Below, in pieces: positions 24,500-36,804 of a stretch of DNA of 64,000 nt (positions are counted from its first letter, which is position 1; each line of letters starts with the position of its first letter). The notes under the pieces are model-generated. The model was not told where the DNA came from. It saw only the letters and a program-made list of their open reading frames with translations, and made no database searches. Source of the DNA: Populus alba (taxonomy: Eukaryota; Streptophyta; Magnoliopsida; Malpighiales; Salicaceae); NCBI RefSeq assembly GCF_005239225.2, contig NC_133287.1, forward strand, positions 11,451,493 to 11,515,492. The letters run 5' to 3'. Both the position numbers and the translations under genes were made by a program.

Positions 24500-27120
24500 T
24501 TGATACCCACGGCATGCTGTGAGTTATTTTTTTTTTTTGTATAAAAAATATTTAAAAAAAATAAAAATTTAAAAATTTTGGGTTTTTCTACAAAGTTATA
24601 CCCAAGAATCTTGGGTTTGGCTGCAATGCAACTGACCTAAGAGTAATATTTATAATATTAATAATAAAATTAAACTTGTATGACCCAAGTTTAAGTGAGC
24701 CTAACTGTAACACCGGACTCAAGAATATTGGATGTGGGTCTGGCTATAAGGTCGTGTCATAAAAGTGTGATAATTAAATAGATTAATTAAAAAAAAAAGA
24801 AAAAAAATCAACAAAAAAAAAAACTAATGAAGAAAAAGAAAAAAAATGAATTAATTGGGTTAACCCTTTAAACCAGGTTATCCCGTAAAACCTGGGATTT
24901 GCATCATGAAAGTTTGATAACTAAATAGAAAAAAAAAATAACGGGTTTACCCAGAATTAACCGGGTTAACCCATCAAACCAAGTAAACCTATCAAGCCCA
25001 GGATACGTATCATGCAAAGTATGAAAGTCTGATAATTAAATAGAAAGAAAATTAACTTTAACAAACTAAACTAAATCAAAAAAATAATTCGTCAAATCAG
25101 GTTAACCCATCAAACCCGAGATTCATATCATGAAAATATGATAACTAAATAAAAAAAAAATAACATTAACAAACTAAATCAAACAAAAAAAATTCATTAA
25201 AAAAATTAAAAAGAAAAAATAAAAGAAAAAAAAGTTATATAATATAATACAATATAATAATAATTATAATGAAAAAACATTGGGAAAGCTAAAGCTAAAT
25301 TCTCAACCAATTCAATATTAAAAAAATAAATTTAACAAAGATAATTTAAAAATAAAATATGTGAGGGAAACACTGCAACCAAACAAAAATCATCTAAGAA
25401 AAACACTATAGTAATGCATAATATTTTTTTTTTTTTTAAAAAAAAAAGAAGCTACAAAGCTAAGTTCTCAACCAACTTAATATATATAAAAAAAAAAACC
25501 GACAAAGGCTATTTAAAAAAAAAAAGAGTCAATTTTGGGTAAAAGAAATGAAACAAAAAAACATGTAAAAAAAAGGAAACAAAAGCGGGAAAAAAAAAAC
25601 ATGTAGAGAAAGCTACAGTATTTTAAAGAAAAAGACAAAAAAATTAAATTTTCAACCAGCTCAATAGTAAAAAAAATAAAATCAACAAAAATAATTCTGA
25701 AAAAAAAAAATATGTAAAAAATGACAATTTTGGAAAAAAAAGAAAAACAAATAAAAAAAACATGTGGGGAAAGCTAAAGCTAGATTATCAACCAGCTCAA
25801 TATTAAAAAAATAAATTCGATAAAATAATTTTATAAAAAAATATATGGGGAAACACTGCAGCAAAGCAAAAAACTATGTAGGGGAAACACTGTAGCAATC
25901 AATATTATTTTTTTTTAAAAAAAAATACAAAGCTAAATTCTCAACCAACTTAATATATAAAAAATAAAATCTATAAAGATCATTTTGTATAAAAAGAAAA
26001 CAATGTATGAGAATATTATAGCAATCCACAATGTTTTAAAGAAAAAAACTATATAGTTAAATTTTCAACCAGCTCAATATTTAAAAAAATTAGCAAAGAT
26101 AATTTTGAAATAAAAAAATTAAAAAAAGAAACAAAAAAAAAGAAGAAGAAATCAATTTTGGGGAAAAAAAGGAAAAAAAAAGAACATGTAAAAAAAAAAA
26201 AAAAAACTACTAAAAAAAAGAAAACAAAAAAAAAACCTGCTAAAAAAAAAAAACCAGACCTAATAGCCTTGTATGCTGATCTGGCTGCAAGGTCATGTTA
26301 TAAAAGTGTGATAATTAGAATAAATTAATTAAAAAGAAAAAAAACCAATAGAAAGAAAAAAAAACTAATGAAGAAAAAGAGAAAAAATCTGAATTAACTA
26401 GGTTAACCCGTCAAACATTGGATTCGTATTGTGAAAGTTTGATAACTAAATAGAAGAAAAAAAATTGACAGGTTAACCTAGAATTAACCGGACTAACCCG
26501 TCAAACCAGGTTACTTGTCAAACCCGAGATCCGTGTCATGAAAGTTTGATAACTAAATAACAAACAAATTGAACATTAACAACCTAAACTAAATGAAAAA
26601 AATTAATTAAAATAAAAAAAAAAACAAAAACAAAACAAAATACATAAGCCTGTTACTAATGAGAAAAAGAAAAAAAAATCTGAATCATCTGAGTTCAAAT
26701 CAGGTTAACCCGTCAAACCTGAGATTCGCGTCATGAAAGTTTGATAACTAAATAGGAAAAAAAATCGATGGGCTAAACGAAAAAAAATTAACAAACTAAA
26801 CTAAACGAAAAAAATTTGATTAAAAAGGAAAAAAAAAAAAAATTTGGATGAACTCGTCAAACCAAGTTAACTCATCAAACCCGAGATCCGTGTCATGAAA
26901 GTATGATAACTAAATAAAAAAAAATTTACATTAACAAACTAAATTAAACAAAAAAAATTCATTAAAAGAAAAAAAACACAAAGAAAAAACTAAAAAAAAA
27001 ACCCATAGGCATAAAAAAAGAAAGAAAAAGAAAACAGGAAAAAAAAAACTGCAACAAAAAAAAAAAAAAAAAAAAACTCCAAAAAAAAAACACTTTAACT
27101 ACAGTAAAAATACTACACAT
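24500..27120 (+). repeat. Dispersed composite repeat, copy 1, with internal tandem modules
   Basis: The head region (24,590-24,775) contains the phrases tatacccaag, ttgggtttggctgcaa, aagagtaatatttataatattaataata and ggtcgtgtcataaaagtgtgataattaaatag. It is followed by tandem, diverged modules built on ggttaacccgtcaaacccgag, attcgtgtcatgaaagtttgataactaaata and aacattaacaaactaaact, interspersed with A-rich tracts. Two other copies are at 45,000-45,770 (inverted) and 51,050-53,170. A second partial head (ggctgcaaggtcatgttataaaagtgtgataatt) at 26,281 shows an internal duplication. There is no coding capacity; the transposition class is unclear. Confidence 0.65.
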
Positions 27121-27277
27121 TTTAATATATTACTTAATTAATTACTAGAAGAATTTTTCATGAGATTAAATAAAAAAAGAAAAGAAAATGAATGTGTCAC
27201 GTGATTGGAGGTCCATTCACATGAACATGGACGTGGACTCTAACTAGTTGGGCCACCACCCAATACAATTAAGAGTC

Positions 27278-27498
27278 GGAAATTCATGCACATGAGGTCT
27301 GGGCCCAGTGGTTGAAGGAACTTGTTTCCTTTCTTTGCATCCTGGGTTCAAACCTCACCGTGCACGTCTGTCATCCCCGCGGTGCCTTACATGCTCACTA
27401 GATTTGCAGGATGTTCAGTGAGCCGTGAGATTAGTCGTGGTGCGCGCAAGCTGGCCCGAATACCCATGTAAATCAAAAAAAAAAAGTGGAAATTCATG
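27278..27498 (+). mobile_element. tRNA-derived SINE with 11-bp target-site duplication
   Basis: The body at 27,289-27,487 is about 199 bases. It has a pol III box A-like TGGGCCCAGTGGT at 27,300-27,312 and a box B-like GGTTCAAACCT at 27,345-27,355, 32 bases apart, and ends in an A-run (about 27,475-27,485). It is flanked by perfect direct repeats GGAAATTCATG at 27,278-27,288 and 27,488-27,498. The high GC of the body contrasts with the surroundings. These are all the hallmarks of a plant SINE. A Salicaceae SINE family is likely, but I cannot name it. Confidence 0.88.
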
Positions 27499-27604
27499 AT
27501 GGGAAAGAAGAACCACAAGATTCTCTCAAGCGTGTGATATTATCATGACTTGTGGGGAGGTCCCGGCTCCCATCTACAACGTTGAGAGTCAAAATCATCT
27601 TTAC

Positions 27605-27790
27605 GTATTTAAAGTATTGTTATTTTTTAAAAATAAATATTAAAATAATATTTTTTATTTTTTTAATTATTTTTTATATCAGCAGATAAAAAATAATTCG
27701 AAAATATATAAAAAAAATAATTTTAAATAAAAAAAATCAAAATTTAATATTTTTATTTGGAACGCAATACAAAACAAAAACGTAAATGAG
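27605..27790. mobile_element. AT-rich MITE-like repeat, copy 1
   Basis: Shares the order aaaataatatttttta, attttttatatcagca, aaaaataatt, aataaaaaaaat with copies at 34,197-34,440, 35,417-35,635, 36,893-37,055 and 39,740-39,885. This is a non-coding, high-copy type of repeat that I associate with Populus (recall). Confidence 0.5.
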
Positions 27791-28263
27791 ATTAAATTCA
27801 GCACCAAAAGAAATGAAAACTACTTTGAGCATTATAGGTGGGGGGTCACTTCCCTTCCTTCCCTTCATCTAAAGTGCATTGGGTCCCATTAACAGCTCAT
27901 GGCACACAAGAATCGTAGCCTACCTTTGCCGAAAACAAAACACAAAATATATAATAAGACATTGGTTTGATTTTGATGGATCAAACCATCTCTAGTAAAT
28001 TCACGGGGCTACCGATAATATAATATGATAATTAATTTATAACATATCATGGATTTAAGCTAATTTCTTGGCAATAACATCATTAAATTACTGTATACGA
28101 TTAATTAGTGCACTAAAGGATCCACAAAATGCATCAATACTTGACGATATTTTAAAATGTTATGTTAATATCATGGTTATCAATTTTATTCCGGTTTGTG
28201 TTTGTTTTTTTTTAAAAAACTGAAATGATTAGTTTTGAAGTATTTTCACATGTTATTTGGGGG

Positions 28264-28307
<44 letters not shown>

Positions 28308-28646
28308 TACATCATTTAAAATCAAATCTAAAAATAAATTAACTTAAAATTATACAATTTAAATTTCATACACAATATCAATATCTTAATAAATTTAAAC
28401 ATAATTTCAAGTATGTTCAAAATTTAAACATTTTTATTAAGTAACTACTAGATTATTGGTATGCACTACACTTCAAGTTAGATCAATTTTTTAATATTAA
28501 AAGAAATATTCAGGTGTAGCTAATATTTTTCTAGTAAAAACAAAAATCATATGGGAGTTAACCCATTATTACCTTATCAACTCATCATGTCTAAAAGACA
28601 ACTAAATCGAATGGTAAAAACTTAATTTAACTAAAAAATTCAAGAT

Positions 28647-28701
<55 letters not shown>

Positions 28702-30480
28702 CAACATATTATATCTAACCATGTTAATTTTCTCAATCACGACTCAAGGGAAAAAAAACATTATTCATGGAACGAAACCAGAATGATCTAAGATTTCGAG
28801 CAAGATCAAATTTGTTCTAGGATTTTCTATTTTTTTAACTAACACGAGATATACTAGTCATTTTGAAAAACATAATGAAATTGACTACCTTGATTTAAGC
28901 AAATAAGGTATCCAATTTTACGAAACCTCAAAATTAAAGGACTATATGGAAAGTGTCACCTTGTTTTAGTTGTTTTTTTCTCGATCATTGATAAACAAAT
29001 GGAAACATATATAAAAGTAAAATATTTCTATTATCGAACCCAATAAAATAGGGGAAAATAATAGTTTATTATTATTATTATTTTAGGCCTTTTAATGTAT
29101 GATTAACCTTGAGTTGCTTAATTACTTCTGCTATAATAACCCTTGTTTGGTATAGGGTTAAGAGGATCCTAAATTATATGTCATTTTCTTTCTTATGATG
29201 TATAATATAAGCATATCAAAGAAGAAAAAAAAAAGGAAGAGAAAGTAAAAGCAACAAGAAATGGAAATAACTTTTATGCTAAACTTTCTACCTCTTTTTT
29301 GGCGGGAGTTGTTTGGTTGGATTCTCTATTATAAAGAAAAGCAAGGCGTTGGCCTTCTCCGATAACAATTGAAATCTGAAGGGCCTTCATCAACTGCGTG
29401 ATAGTCGGGCTGATCATTATTGACATTATTAATTTGGTATTCATTTCTTAAAATATTTAGAATTTTTTAATCTAGATTGATGCGAAACTCTTCATCACTA
29501 TAGTCAATAAACCCCTAATAAAATAGATAATAATCTGAAAAGCTAAAAATTTGACCTAAAGTTAATTATATATCTAAAAATCAAATGTATTAAAAAAAAA
29601 ACTTAAACTAAAAAATAACCTTATATATAAAAACCATAAGTGTGCGAATGACACTACAAAACCAATTATTATTCAATAAGTCAGCGTACAATCTTTGTCC
29701 CTGTAAAAAAATGTTGTTTTGTCACAAATAAACAAAAAGAAAACCCAAGTTTATTCTCAAACTTGCTGTTGCAATTTTCACTAAAAAAACAATGCATTCT
29801 CCTCTAACTAACCTTAATGGACCTCTTTTAGGTTACAAGTTAATGAGCCGAAACTACTAATCAATTAATATAAGTCTAAATAATGAAATAAACTCTTAAA
29901 TAATGTCTAGTGAGCCAGAACAAACCCAAATTAAAAATAATTATTCAACATTAAATAAATAAAATAAGATAATAAAAACATAGTCTTCATGCTAAAATTC
30001 CTTCATGTAGCCTGAATCTCCAATTTCCGCATATTCTTTGTAAATTTTCAATCCTAACTTCAAGGACTCTCTCATCTGATTGAAATATTAAATCTATCAT
30101 ATAAGGTTGGAAAGTTTAAAATGTCTAGTTTCTAGCCCAACTTGATCTCAACAAAAATCCACCTGGAACTCCAGATATGTTTCAAACAATACATAAATAT
30201 CTAGTCTGACAGATTTAACAAGATCTGTCCAGTAACTTTAACCCTCTGAAATAATATGTTCTCGAACTCCATTTGACCTAGAAATTTATCAAATTATATT
30301 TTAATGTGTCTAGTATCTCATTGTAAAATTTCAACTCATTCTGATATATGATTTAAGAGATATATTTAATTTTGAAAAACTAATCAATAAATATTTTAAA
30401 AGAATGTTGTATCATAGATTTCATCACGAGGCCTTGATATCTTGAGCTTCCAAAAAGAGCTAGCATAGAATATGCCTGTA
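27791..30480. other. Intergenic DNA downstream of CDF; LTR-like patch
   Basis: No gene seen. (TA)n runs lie at 28,266-28,301 and 28,650-28,700. The stretch 29,640-30,420 has phrases such as tcgaactccatttgacctagaaattt and tgtctagtatctcattgtaaaatttcaactcattc, which resemble non-coding parts of plant LTR elements. A lone TTTTGGCGGGAG at 29,297-29,308 fits the E2F-site consensus but no gene follows it. Confidence 0.4.
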
Positions 30481-30922
30481 CTGAACCTGGACAATCTAGG
30501 GGTGAGCTAAACATGGGAGTCTTCCCTGTATAGATGTAGTGCCAGTATAAACAAGTTGGATTTCCATTCCCAAATTTATTTTATTACAAATGGGATTTAT
30601 GGTGCACAAACTCAATTCTGTGCTAAGCTCTCAGTCTCACTATTTCATATATAAATATGTACATTAACTTGGCAAACCATCTAACTGGACACAAAAAGCA
30701 TCGTCCTGGACTTCATCCAACAAAAAGATAAATACTTCAGTGGCTACTTCTGCTAAATAGGATAGTTCTCTTCTCCTATGCTCCTTCCTCGTATAGATTC
30801 ACTGCAAGATACTATTGACAAACGAGGCCAGAGACTGAACTGTGAACCTTCGGTTTATAAAGCTGTAAAGTTGGAACACCAGAATCTGTTTCCACAACTT
30901 GGAACGTATATTAAGTTAAAAG
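30481..30922 (-). other. Probable 3' UTR of the CDF gene
   Basis: Immediately downstream of the CDF stop codon. Base composition is more even than in the flanking repeats, and there are antisense AATAAA-like motifs (tttatt at about 30,578-30,588) where a polyadenylation signal would be expected. Confidence 0.4.
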
Positions 30923-33215
30923 CTACCCAAAATACGAGCTCTCCTGAAATTTGAGTGATCTAGACAATGCTGCAGGATTAGCTTGTAGGACCGGAGAGGT
31001 TTCGGCTTCATGATTCTTTTCAACCTTTGATTCAAACGCCTTAAACAGTCCTCGCCCACCAATCAAGTCAGGCTTATCATTCTTAATCCCCAGGGTCGTC
31101 CATATAGAGCTTTTGGCAGCTTCACCTGGGTCAACAATCCTGAGCGTTTTTGGAATCCAAAGGCATCTCTCAGTGTTATTTTCTTTTGCCGACTCCCCTT
31201 CTTCAGAGTTGCTAGATTTGAGCATGTTTTCATCCCTTGAATGTTTTCCTAGGGTTGGAGAGTTTGGGCCAGAGATCGAGGAGGTTTGTTTTGGAGAAGA
31301 TGGCTGAGGAAGCCAAGGGATATTCCAAGCACCTGGTACAGTGCAACCCCAGTATGCTGTTGCAGGATAGAATGGCATAGGAAAACTGGGAGGGCAAAAG
31401 GCAGGTGGGGGTAATGGGGAGCTCCATTGAGCTGAATTCCAAGGGTAAGGCCAGGGAACTCCAGGAAAACATGGTATCTCAGGGGGGAAGCCCTGGCAAT
31501 TCTGCATAGCTGATTCTTTCGACATGCTTTTGCCTGCCTCGTCAATTGAATTTGACACTGTGACTGAAGATCCATTAGAATGGTCATCACCGTTTTCTCC
31601 ACTTCCATAAGAAACTGGAATCCTCACTGCATCAGGTTTATGAGACCCGTTTCTTGTGCAATTCCGCATTGTTTTATCTGCAAGGTTCAATACTGAAGCC
31701 ATTGATTCATGAAGAGGTGTGTCAGAGCCAAAGGTTAGCACTGTTCCATTAGTTTTCATTGAAGGATGGTAGACTCCATTTGGAACATCAGCTCGAACAT
31801 TCTGAAGAGCTTCAGGAATGGATATGTGACGATAATGAGAAGCTGAGTTCTTGTTTTTGCGACGACCAGCACCCACAGGCACATTCCTCATGGTTCCCCC
31901 AGCTGTCCAATATCTCTGACAATTCTTGCAGAAGTGTCGGGGTTGGTTCACATTGTAATTGTTGTAGTAACAGAACTTGGTGTCCATGCTATTACAGCGG
32001 GGGCACGGAAGGATCTTATCAGGTTTTTTCAGGGTCTTTTCTTGCGAATTACTTGTATCACTATATTCTTCTTCTGTCCTTGAAGTTTTCAATCCTTCAC
32101 TCTCTTTCTCAATGGAAGGTGTTTTAGGGTTTTCACTTGTCCCTGAGGTTGCATCTGGGTTTGAAGGCTCTTCAGTAGCCACGGGTAAAACTCCATCTTC
32201 CTGTTTCTCAGTCAGGGTTTTTTCCACCGAGTCCTGAATTGATCATAATACAATTAATAAATACAAGTAAAAACACTAGATTCTTGATAAACTTTGAAGA
32301 GGAATAAGAATATGAAAGGAGAAACCAGATAAATTTACAACAAACAATCACAAAGTGACAGAATTTTCCCGCAAAATAGATATTTTATTATAGGAAGTCA
32401 AAATGAGGTTTATCCTATCTCAATTCCTCCATTTAATAGCAGTTTGGGGTCAGTGACATTGTTTTCCTTGAACCATTAACCCTAAACTAGATGCTGTTCC
32501 CATTGACAACTCGATTACTCACACGGACAATATGGATATGGCAAGAGAGGATATTGTTGTATGACAAGGTTGATGCATTTCTCATTCAAAATAACAAAAC
32601 CAAGAAATGATGAGCATTTGTGTTTCAACACGCTTGATTGGTCAGAATGGTAAAAGAAACCTATTGCCCCCCCCCCCCCAATCCATGTAAATCTGGAAAG
32701 AGCAGAATTACAAAGTGATAAACTAGAAGATGAAATAAGATTTTGCTGATCACTTTTATGAGAATCTACAGCCAGAAGTATATTGATCCAAGCTGCTCCT
32801 AAATTAAAAGTAAGCACCAATAATCATGTGTACTTTAAGTAATGGAAAATTGACAGAAACCTCTACAAGGAGGCTGGGCTAGGTTAGGTAGACAGTAAGC
32901 ATGGATGGTGGTATGAAATTTCAACCACAAGCATCAAGGACACTCCTTTTTTCCACCCTTTATTTAGATGAATCAAGGAAATACTGTTAGATGAGCTATC
33001 AAGAAAAGTCAAACTGAAAATTAACTGCAAAAAATGATTGCAGAATGCCTTTTAAGGAACAATTCAAAATACCAACCACTTTTTATACAAGAAAAAGGAT
33101 TATTTTTTGGGGAAAAATGGGTTTTCAAAGATATACTTAGGGAAGAAATTATACCACCGAGATCTAACAATTCAGCACCCAAAATCCAGACGGTAAAATA
33201 GAATACAGAAGTTGG

Positions 33216-33247
<32 letters not shown>

Positions 33248-33777
33248 CACAAAAAGGCAACAAATCAAAATTTCCCATTAAAAAACAAAATCCACAAATC
33301 TAATATAATAATTATGCGAATCATCAAGCTAGTTAATTGAACACACTTGTTATCTATAGACCTGCAATCTCCAAGCGAAAGAAAATTTACATAAGCCATC
33401 TGAACCAAATCAATAATAAGCACAAGCAGGCAAACACTGACGTTTAGAAACCAAAACAACAAGCATGTGAATTTCAAATTCAGCAAGAACTAAGAAGAAC
33501 CCATTCTTTCTTTTGACTTTCTAAGAAAGGGTTCACTCTCAAAATCTCATAAACCAATCAAATAATAATCATTTACCTTATCATCAGCTTCCATATCTTC
33601 TTCTCCATGATCTCTCTTATTATTATCAGTATCGGTGTCACAAAGAGAAGAGCTTGCACAAGATGGACGGTCTTGATCCTGACTATCATCATTATCTGTA
33701 GTGGTAGTAGAAGAGATCTCTGTCACTTGAATAGTCTTCCCAAACAGCTTAATAGCCGGGTCTTTTGGCTCCAACAT
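30923..33777 (-). CDS. CDF: Cycling DOF Factor (CDF) transcription factor
   Basis: Two exons: 33,777-33,577 (67 codons, donor AAG|GTAAAT) and 32,233-30,923 (acceptor TTCAG|GAC), phase 0, 503 residues. Exon 1 has the group II N-terminal motif [13 protein letters not shown]. The Dof zinc finger lies at about 140-194 with C144, C147, C169, C172 (C-x2-C-x21-C-x2-C) and the [20 protein letters not shown] basic tail. The two C-terminal CDF motifs follow: [20 protein letters not shown] at about 428-447 and [11 protein letters not shown] plus [15 protein letters not shown] at 460-503. In Arabidopsis these C-terminal segments bind FKF1/GIGANTEA, and CDFs repress CO and FT in the morning and act in abiotic stress; here that role is inferred. 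DNA target AAAG in the nucleus. The exon layout is the usual CDF one. A CDF2/CDF3-type member is likely but not resolved. Confidence 0.95.
32234..33576 (-). other. Single intron of the CDF gene
   Basis: 1,343 bases. It holds a (C)n run at 32,668-32,680 and a (GA)n microsatellite at 33,219-33,245 but no coding frame with recognisable content. A long first intron separating the N-terminal motif exon from the Dof exon is usual for CDF genes. Confidence 0.85.
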
Positions 33778-34196
33778 TTCTGCCTCCTGCTCTCTGCGTC
33801 TTTTTTTTTTTTTTTTCAACTAAAAAAACTGTAAGCTTCTAGAGAGACTTGGTATTTTTAGAGAGAGAAAGTGTGCAAAGAGATCTGACACTAGTGTTAA
33901 GTTTTTGGTGTCAAAAGTTTTTGTTCTCCGTTTTTGATCCATTTGCAGGTGGGTGGTGCCACGTAAGCAAGGAGAGTAATTCTGAGCCAAGAGTTTTGTT
34001 CGTGGCCTTGAAGGAAAGATTTTTTTCCTTTTTCTCTTTCTTCTCTTTTTGATTCTCTTACTTGCACTCTTTTTCGTTTCAGTCCTAGTCAGCCACGCCC
34101 TTTCCATTTCTTTCAAATGTCCGCTTTGTCCCTCCGTAATCCTCCTCCTCCTCCTCCTTCATTATTATTATTTATTATTTCAATCTTAATTATCTA
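33778..34196 (-). promoter_or_regulatory. CDF 5' leader and proximal promoter
   Basis: The minus-strand leader next to the ATG is purine-rich (an A-run at 33,801-33,816, then GACGCAGAGAGCAGGAGG). A (GGA)n run lies near 34,141-34,158. The segment 33,950-33,965 contains CCACGTAAG, an ACGT core. Open frames here on either strand are low-complexity Lys/Arg or Phe/Ser frames, not genes. Confidence 0.45.
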
Positions 34197-34440
34197 TTTG
34201 AGAGTGCGGTTCTTATTGAGAGTGAGATTGTAATTGCTATTTAAAATATATTTTATTATAAATATATTAAAATAATATTTTTTTATTTTTTAAAAATCAT
34301 TTTTAATATTAACACATTAAAATAATCTAAAAACACCAACACATATTAATTTAAAGTAAATAAAAAAAATTTAAAAAAAATTAATTTTTTAAAAACACTT
34401 TTAAAATATAAAAATATAAAAAATATAAAATTATGAGAAT
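34197..34440. mobile_element. AT-rich MITE-like repeat, copy 2
   Basis: Begins tttgagagtgcggttc and runs through ttaaaataatatttttttattttt, aaaaatcatttttaatattaacacattaaaataat and aaaacacc. Same family as 35,417-35,635. It sits in the CDF upstream region. Confidence 0.55.
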
Positions 34441-34779
34441 ATACAAATAACTTTTTTATTGCCTAAATTAATGGATTAGCTTATGACTGATGGCTCAAAG
34501 TTTCCTTTTTAAAGCTAATACTAGCACCTTTATCTCTTTTCTTTTCTTTTTTATAAAATTCTAGAAAAAAGCATAAAAATATTCTGGTTGATGAAGAGGT
34601 TTACTAAACCTAAAGTGTAGAATAATTAAAAGCAGCTTATCTGATAATAAAAATATTCTTGGATCAATTTGTGTTTTAATCAAAATTAATTTATTTGCTG
34701 AATAATTTGAAAACACACTCATTGCATCAATTTAATACATTAAAAAAATTAAAAATAAAAAATAGCTTTTTTTAATAGG

Positions 34780-35130
34780 AGTGAGTAAAAAAATAAAAAA
34801 CCGATTAAACCGAAAAAATCTCATTGTGAAAAAAACCAATTAAAAATTTTGAAAAAACCGACTGATTCGGTTTCAGTTTCGGTTTTTTAAGCTTGAAACT
34901 AAAAAAAACCAAAATCAAACCGAGCCCAAACCAAAAAAAAAAAAAAAAACCGAGCCAAATCCAAAAAACCGAGTCCAAAACTGAAAAAACCAAGCCAAAT
35001 TGAAAAAAATTAAAAAACAAAATTGAAACGGTCAGTTTGAACCGGTTTCATTCGGTTTTTTTTTTTTTTTAAATTCAGTTTAGTTATTTTTTTTTTTTTA
35101 TAAAAACTCGAACCGAAGAATCACCCCAAC
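34780..35130. mobile_element. AACCGA-rich MITE-like element
   Basis: Built of aaccgaa / ttcggtt phrases (ccgattaaaccgaaaaa, gattcggtttcagtttcggtttttt, gaaccggtttcattcggtt). It starts with gagtgagtaaaaaa and ends with cgaaccgaagaatcacccc, a layout I associate with common plant MITE-like elements that begin ggggtgagc and end gctcacccc. Non-coding; the frame at 34,805-35,020 is low complexity. Confidence 0.5.
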
Positions 35131-35416
35131 TTTTTAACCTTCATGCTAACCCTTGTAACTTATCTAATATATATATATATATATATATATATGGACCAAA
35201 AACCTTTTCTCTGAATGAAAAAGGCTTCTTCTCAATCTTGCCCGCCCATGATATTTTGCTTGAGTGGAGGAGTTTTGTGGACGAAATCGTATGTTGACCT
35301 ATTATTCTTTTGAAGCTTTTTTCTCTTTGATTACGAGGGGTGCATTTCTCTTATCTTATCATAAATAAATTAATGTGATCCCCCCTATATTTGCGATGTT
35401 TGTAGAGTTTGTTAAG

Positions 35417-35635
35417 AAGATATAGTTTATTTAGAAGTGTGGTTGTAGTTGTTTTTTATTTTAAAATATATTAAAATAATATATTTTTTAATTTTTTTAA
35501 TTTTTTTATATATATTAGTGCATCAAAATGATTTGAAAACATTAAAAATATATTAATTTGAAAGTAAACAAATATAAAAAAATTTAATTTTTTTTTAAAA
35601 TATTTTTAAAACACAAAAGCAAACATGGTCAATAT
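35417..35635. mobile_element. AT-rich MITE-like repeat, copy 3
   Basis: Begins ttagaagtgtggttgtagttg and ends with aacacaaaagcaaacatgg, with the shared core ttaaaataatatattttttaattttttttaa and gcatcaaaatgatttgaaaacatta. This is the clearest copy of the family in the window. Confidence 0.6.
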
Positions 35636-36780
35636 TAATCTCTTATCAATAATTTAAATTTTCACCATGTCAATCTTGATATTAAATTGCGAACTAGCTC
35701 AGGATATCATATCATATGAACAAATCTAAGAGAAATACACATGGTAAAGGTAATTTTTGTAAGAAATAATGTTGTAAGAGAAACATTATTTTTTCTTTAA
35801 TCATAACTAACTATTTATCTAAATTTCTATAATCAGTGCTAATTTTCAAGATCTCTATTTTACTCTAATTATTAGGTGGTTGCATCCAATTTCCCATAAT
35901 ATATTTTAGTCTTGGTTGATGTCCACCGAGATGCGACACAAATCAAAGACTACATCAGGAAGTTAAGAGATAAATATAGATCATGATATTTAATCTTGTG
36001 TCAGTTGAAGCTATTCATTTTTTTTTTATTTCATTATATTTTAATAATAAAATATGAAATTTTTTTAATAATATGAATCAACAATATATTGAATGACAAT
36101 TCTACTTTATGTTTTTAATTTAATAATAGAAGAAATATGTATTTTTATAGTGGATTTTCAAACTTTATGTAAAACCATTTAAATGTATAATGTCAAATTT
36201 TCAATAAAATTTAATATTTAATATTTGTTAATTATAATTAATAATATTGATTAAATATTAACAGAAATATTCAATATATATTTGGAATATACACTCTTAA
36301 AAAAAACTAGTTTTAATAATAGCAATTTAATTACAATTTGTCTTATTCTCAAATAAACATGATTGAAATATTACTTTCTAATTATTAAAATTTAAAAGAA
36401 ATTAAAATAAATAGTAATAGTAATAGTAATAGTAATAAATATATTGGAAATTTTAACTATTCTTATATTTCTAAAATGAAAATCTTATTAGCTAATAACA
36501 TTTGGAATCATAAAATAAAATTCTTGACAAGAAAAAAAGATGTAGGATGACCAAAACATTTGTCAAAGAAATTATATAGATTATTTCATGTTGTTTTAGA
36601 AGAATAAAAATTCATTATAAAACTATTTAAATGAAAATTTTATTTTATGTATTTATTTCTGTTTTTTCAATCAAATATATTTTTATATTTAAATCTAAGT
36701 CCAACCATTCTAAGTTTGTTAATCCGTCAAAAAACTGATGTTAAGCATCTCACGAGAGTTTGACTCCACAAAACTAACAT
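35636..36780. other. AT-rich intergenic DNA, nothing identified
   Basis: No frame, splice-joined coding or recognisable element end. A short (AGTAAT)n run lies at 36,411-36,438. Confidence 0.4.
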
Positions 36781-36804
36781 ACACCTACTGAATAGAAATA
36801 GCTT

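Noticed and set aside
27289..27475. A tRNA gene, suggested by box A- and box B-like motifs
   Set aside because: No cloverleaf can be drawn, the body is nearly 190 bases long, and the A-tail with flanking duplications fits a SINE.
31230..31608. Minus- and plus-strand frames of 64-122 codons within CDF exon 2
   Set aside because: Shadow frames of the CDF coding sequence.
32668..32680. Poly-C run in the CDF intron as a regulatory element
   Set aside because: A 13-base homopolymer with no supporting context; most simply a microsatellite.
33547..34116. Lys/Arg-rich frame reaching upstream of the CDF start ([15 protein letters not shown]...)
   Set aside because: Its upstream start is TTG and the stretch is a purine-rich leader; the ATG at 33,777 followed by the conserved [13 protein letters not shown] motif is the correct start.
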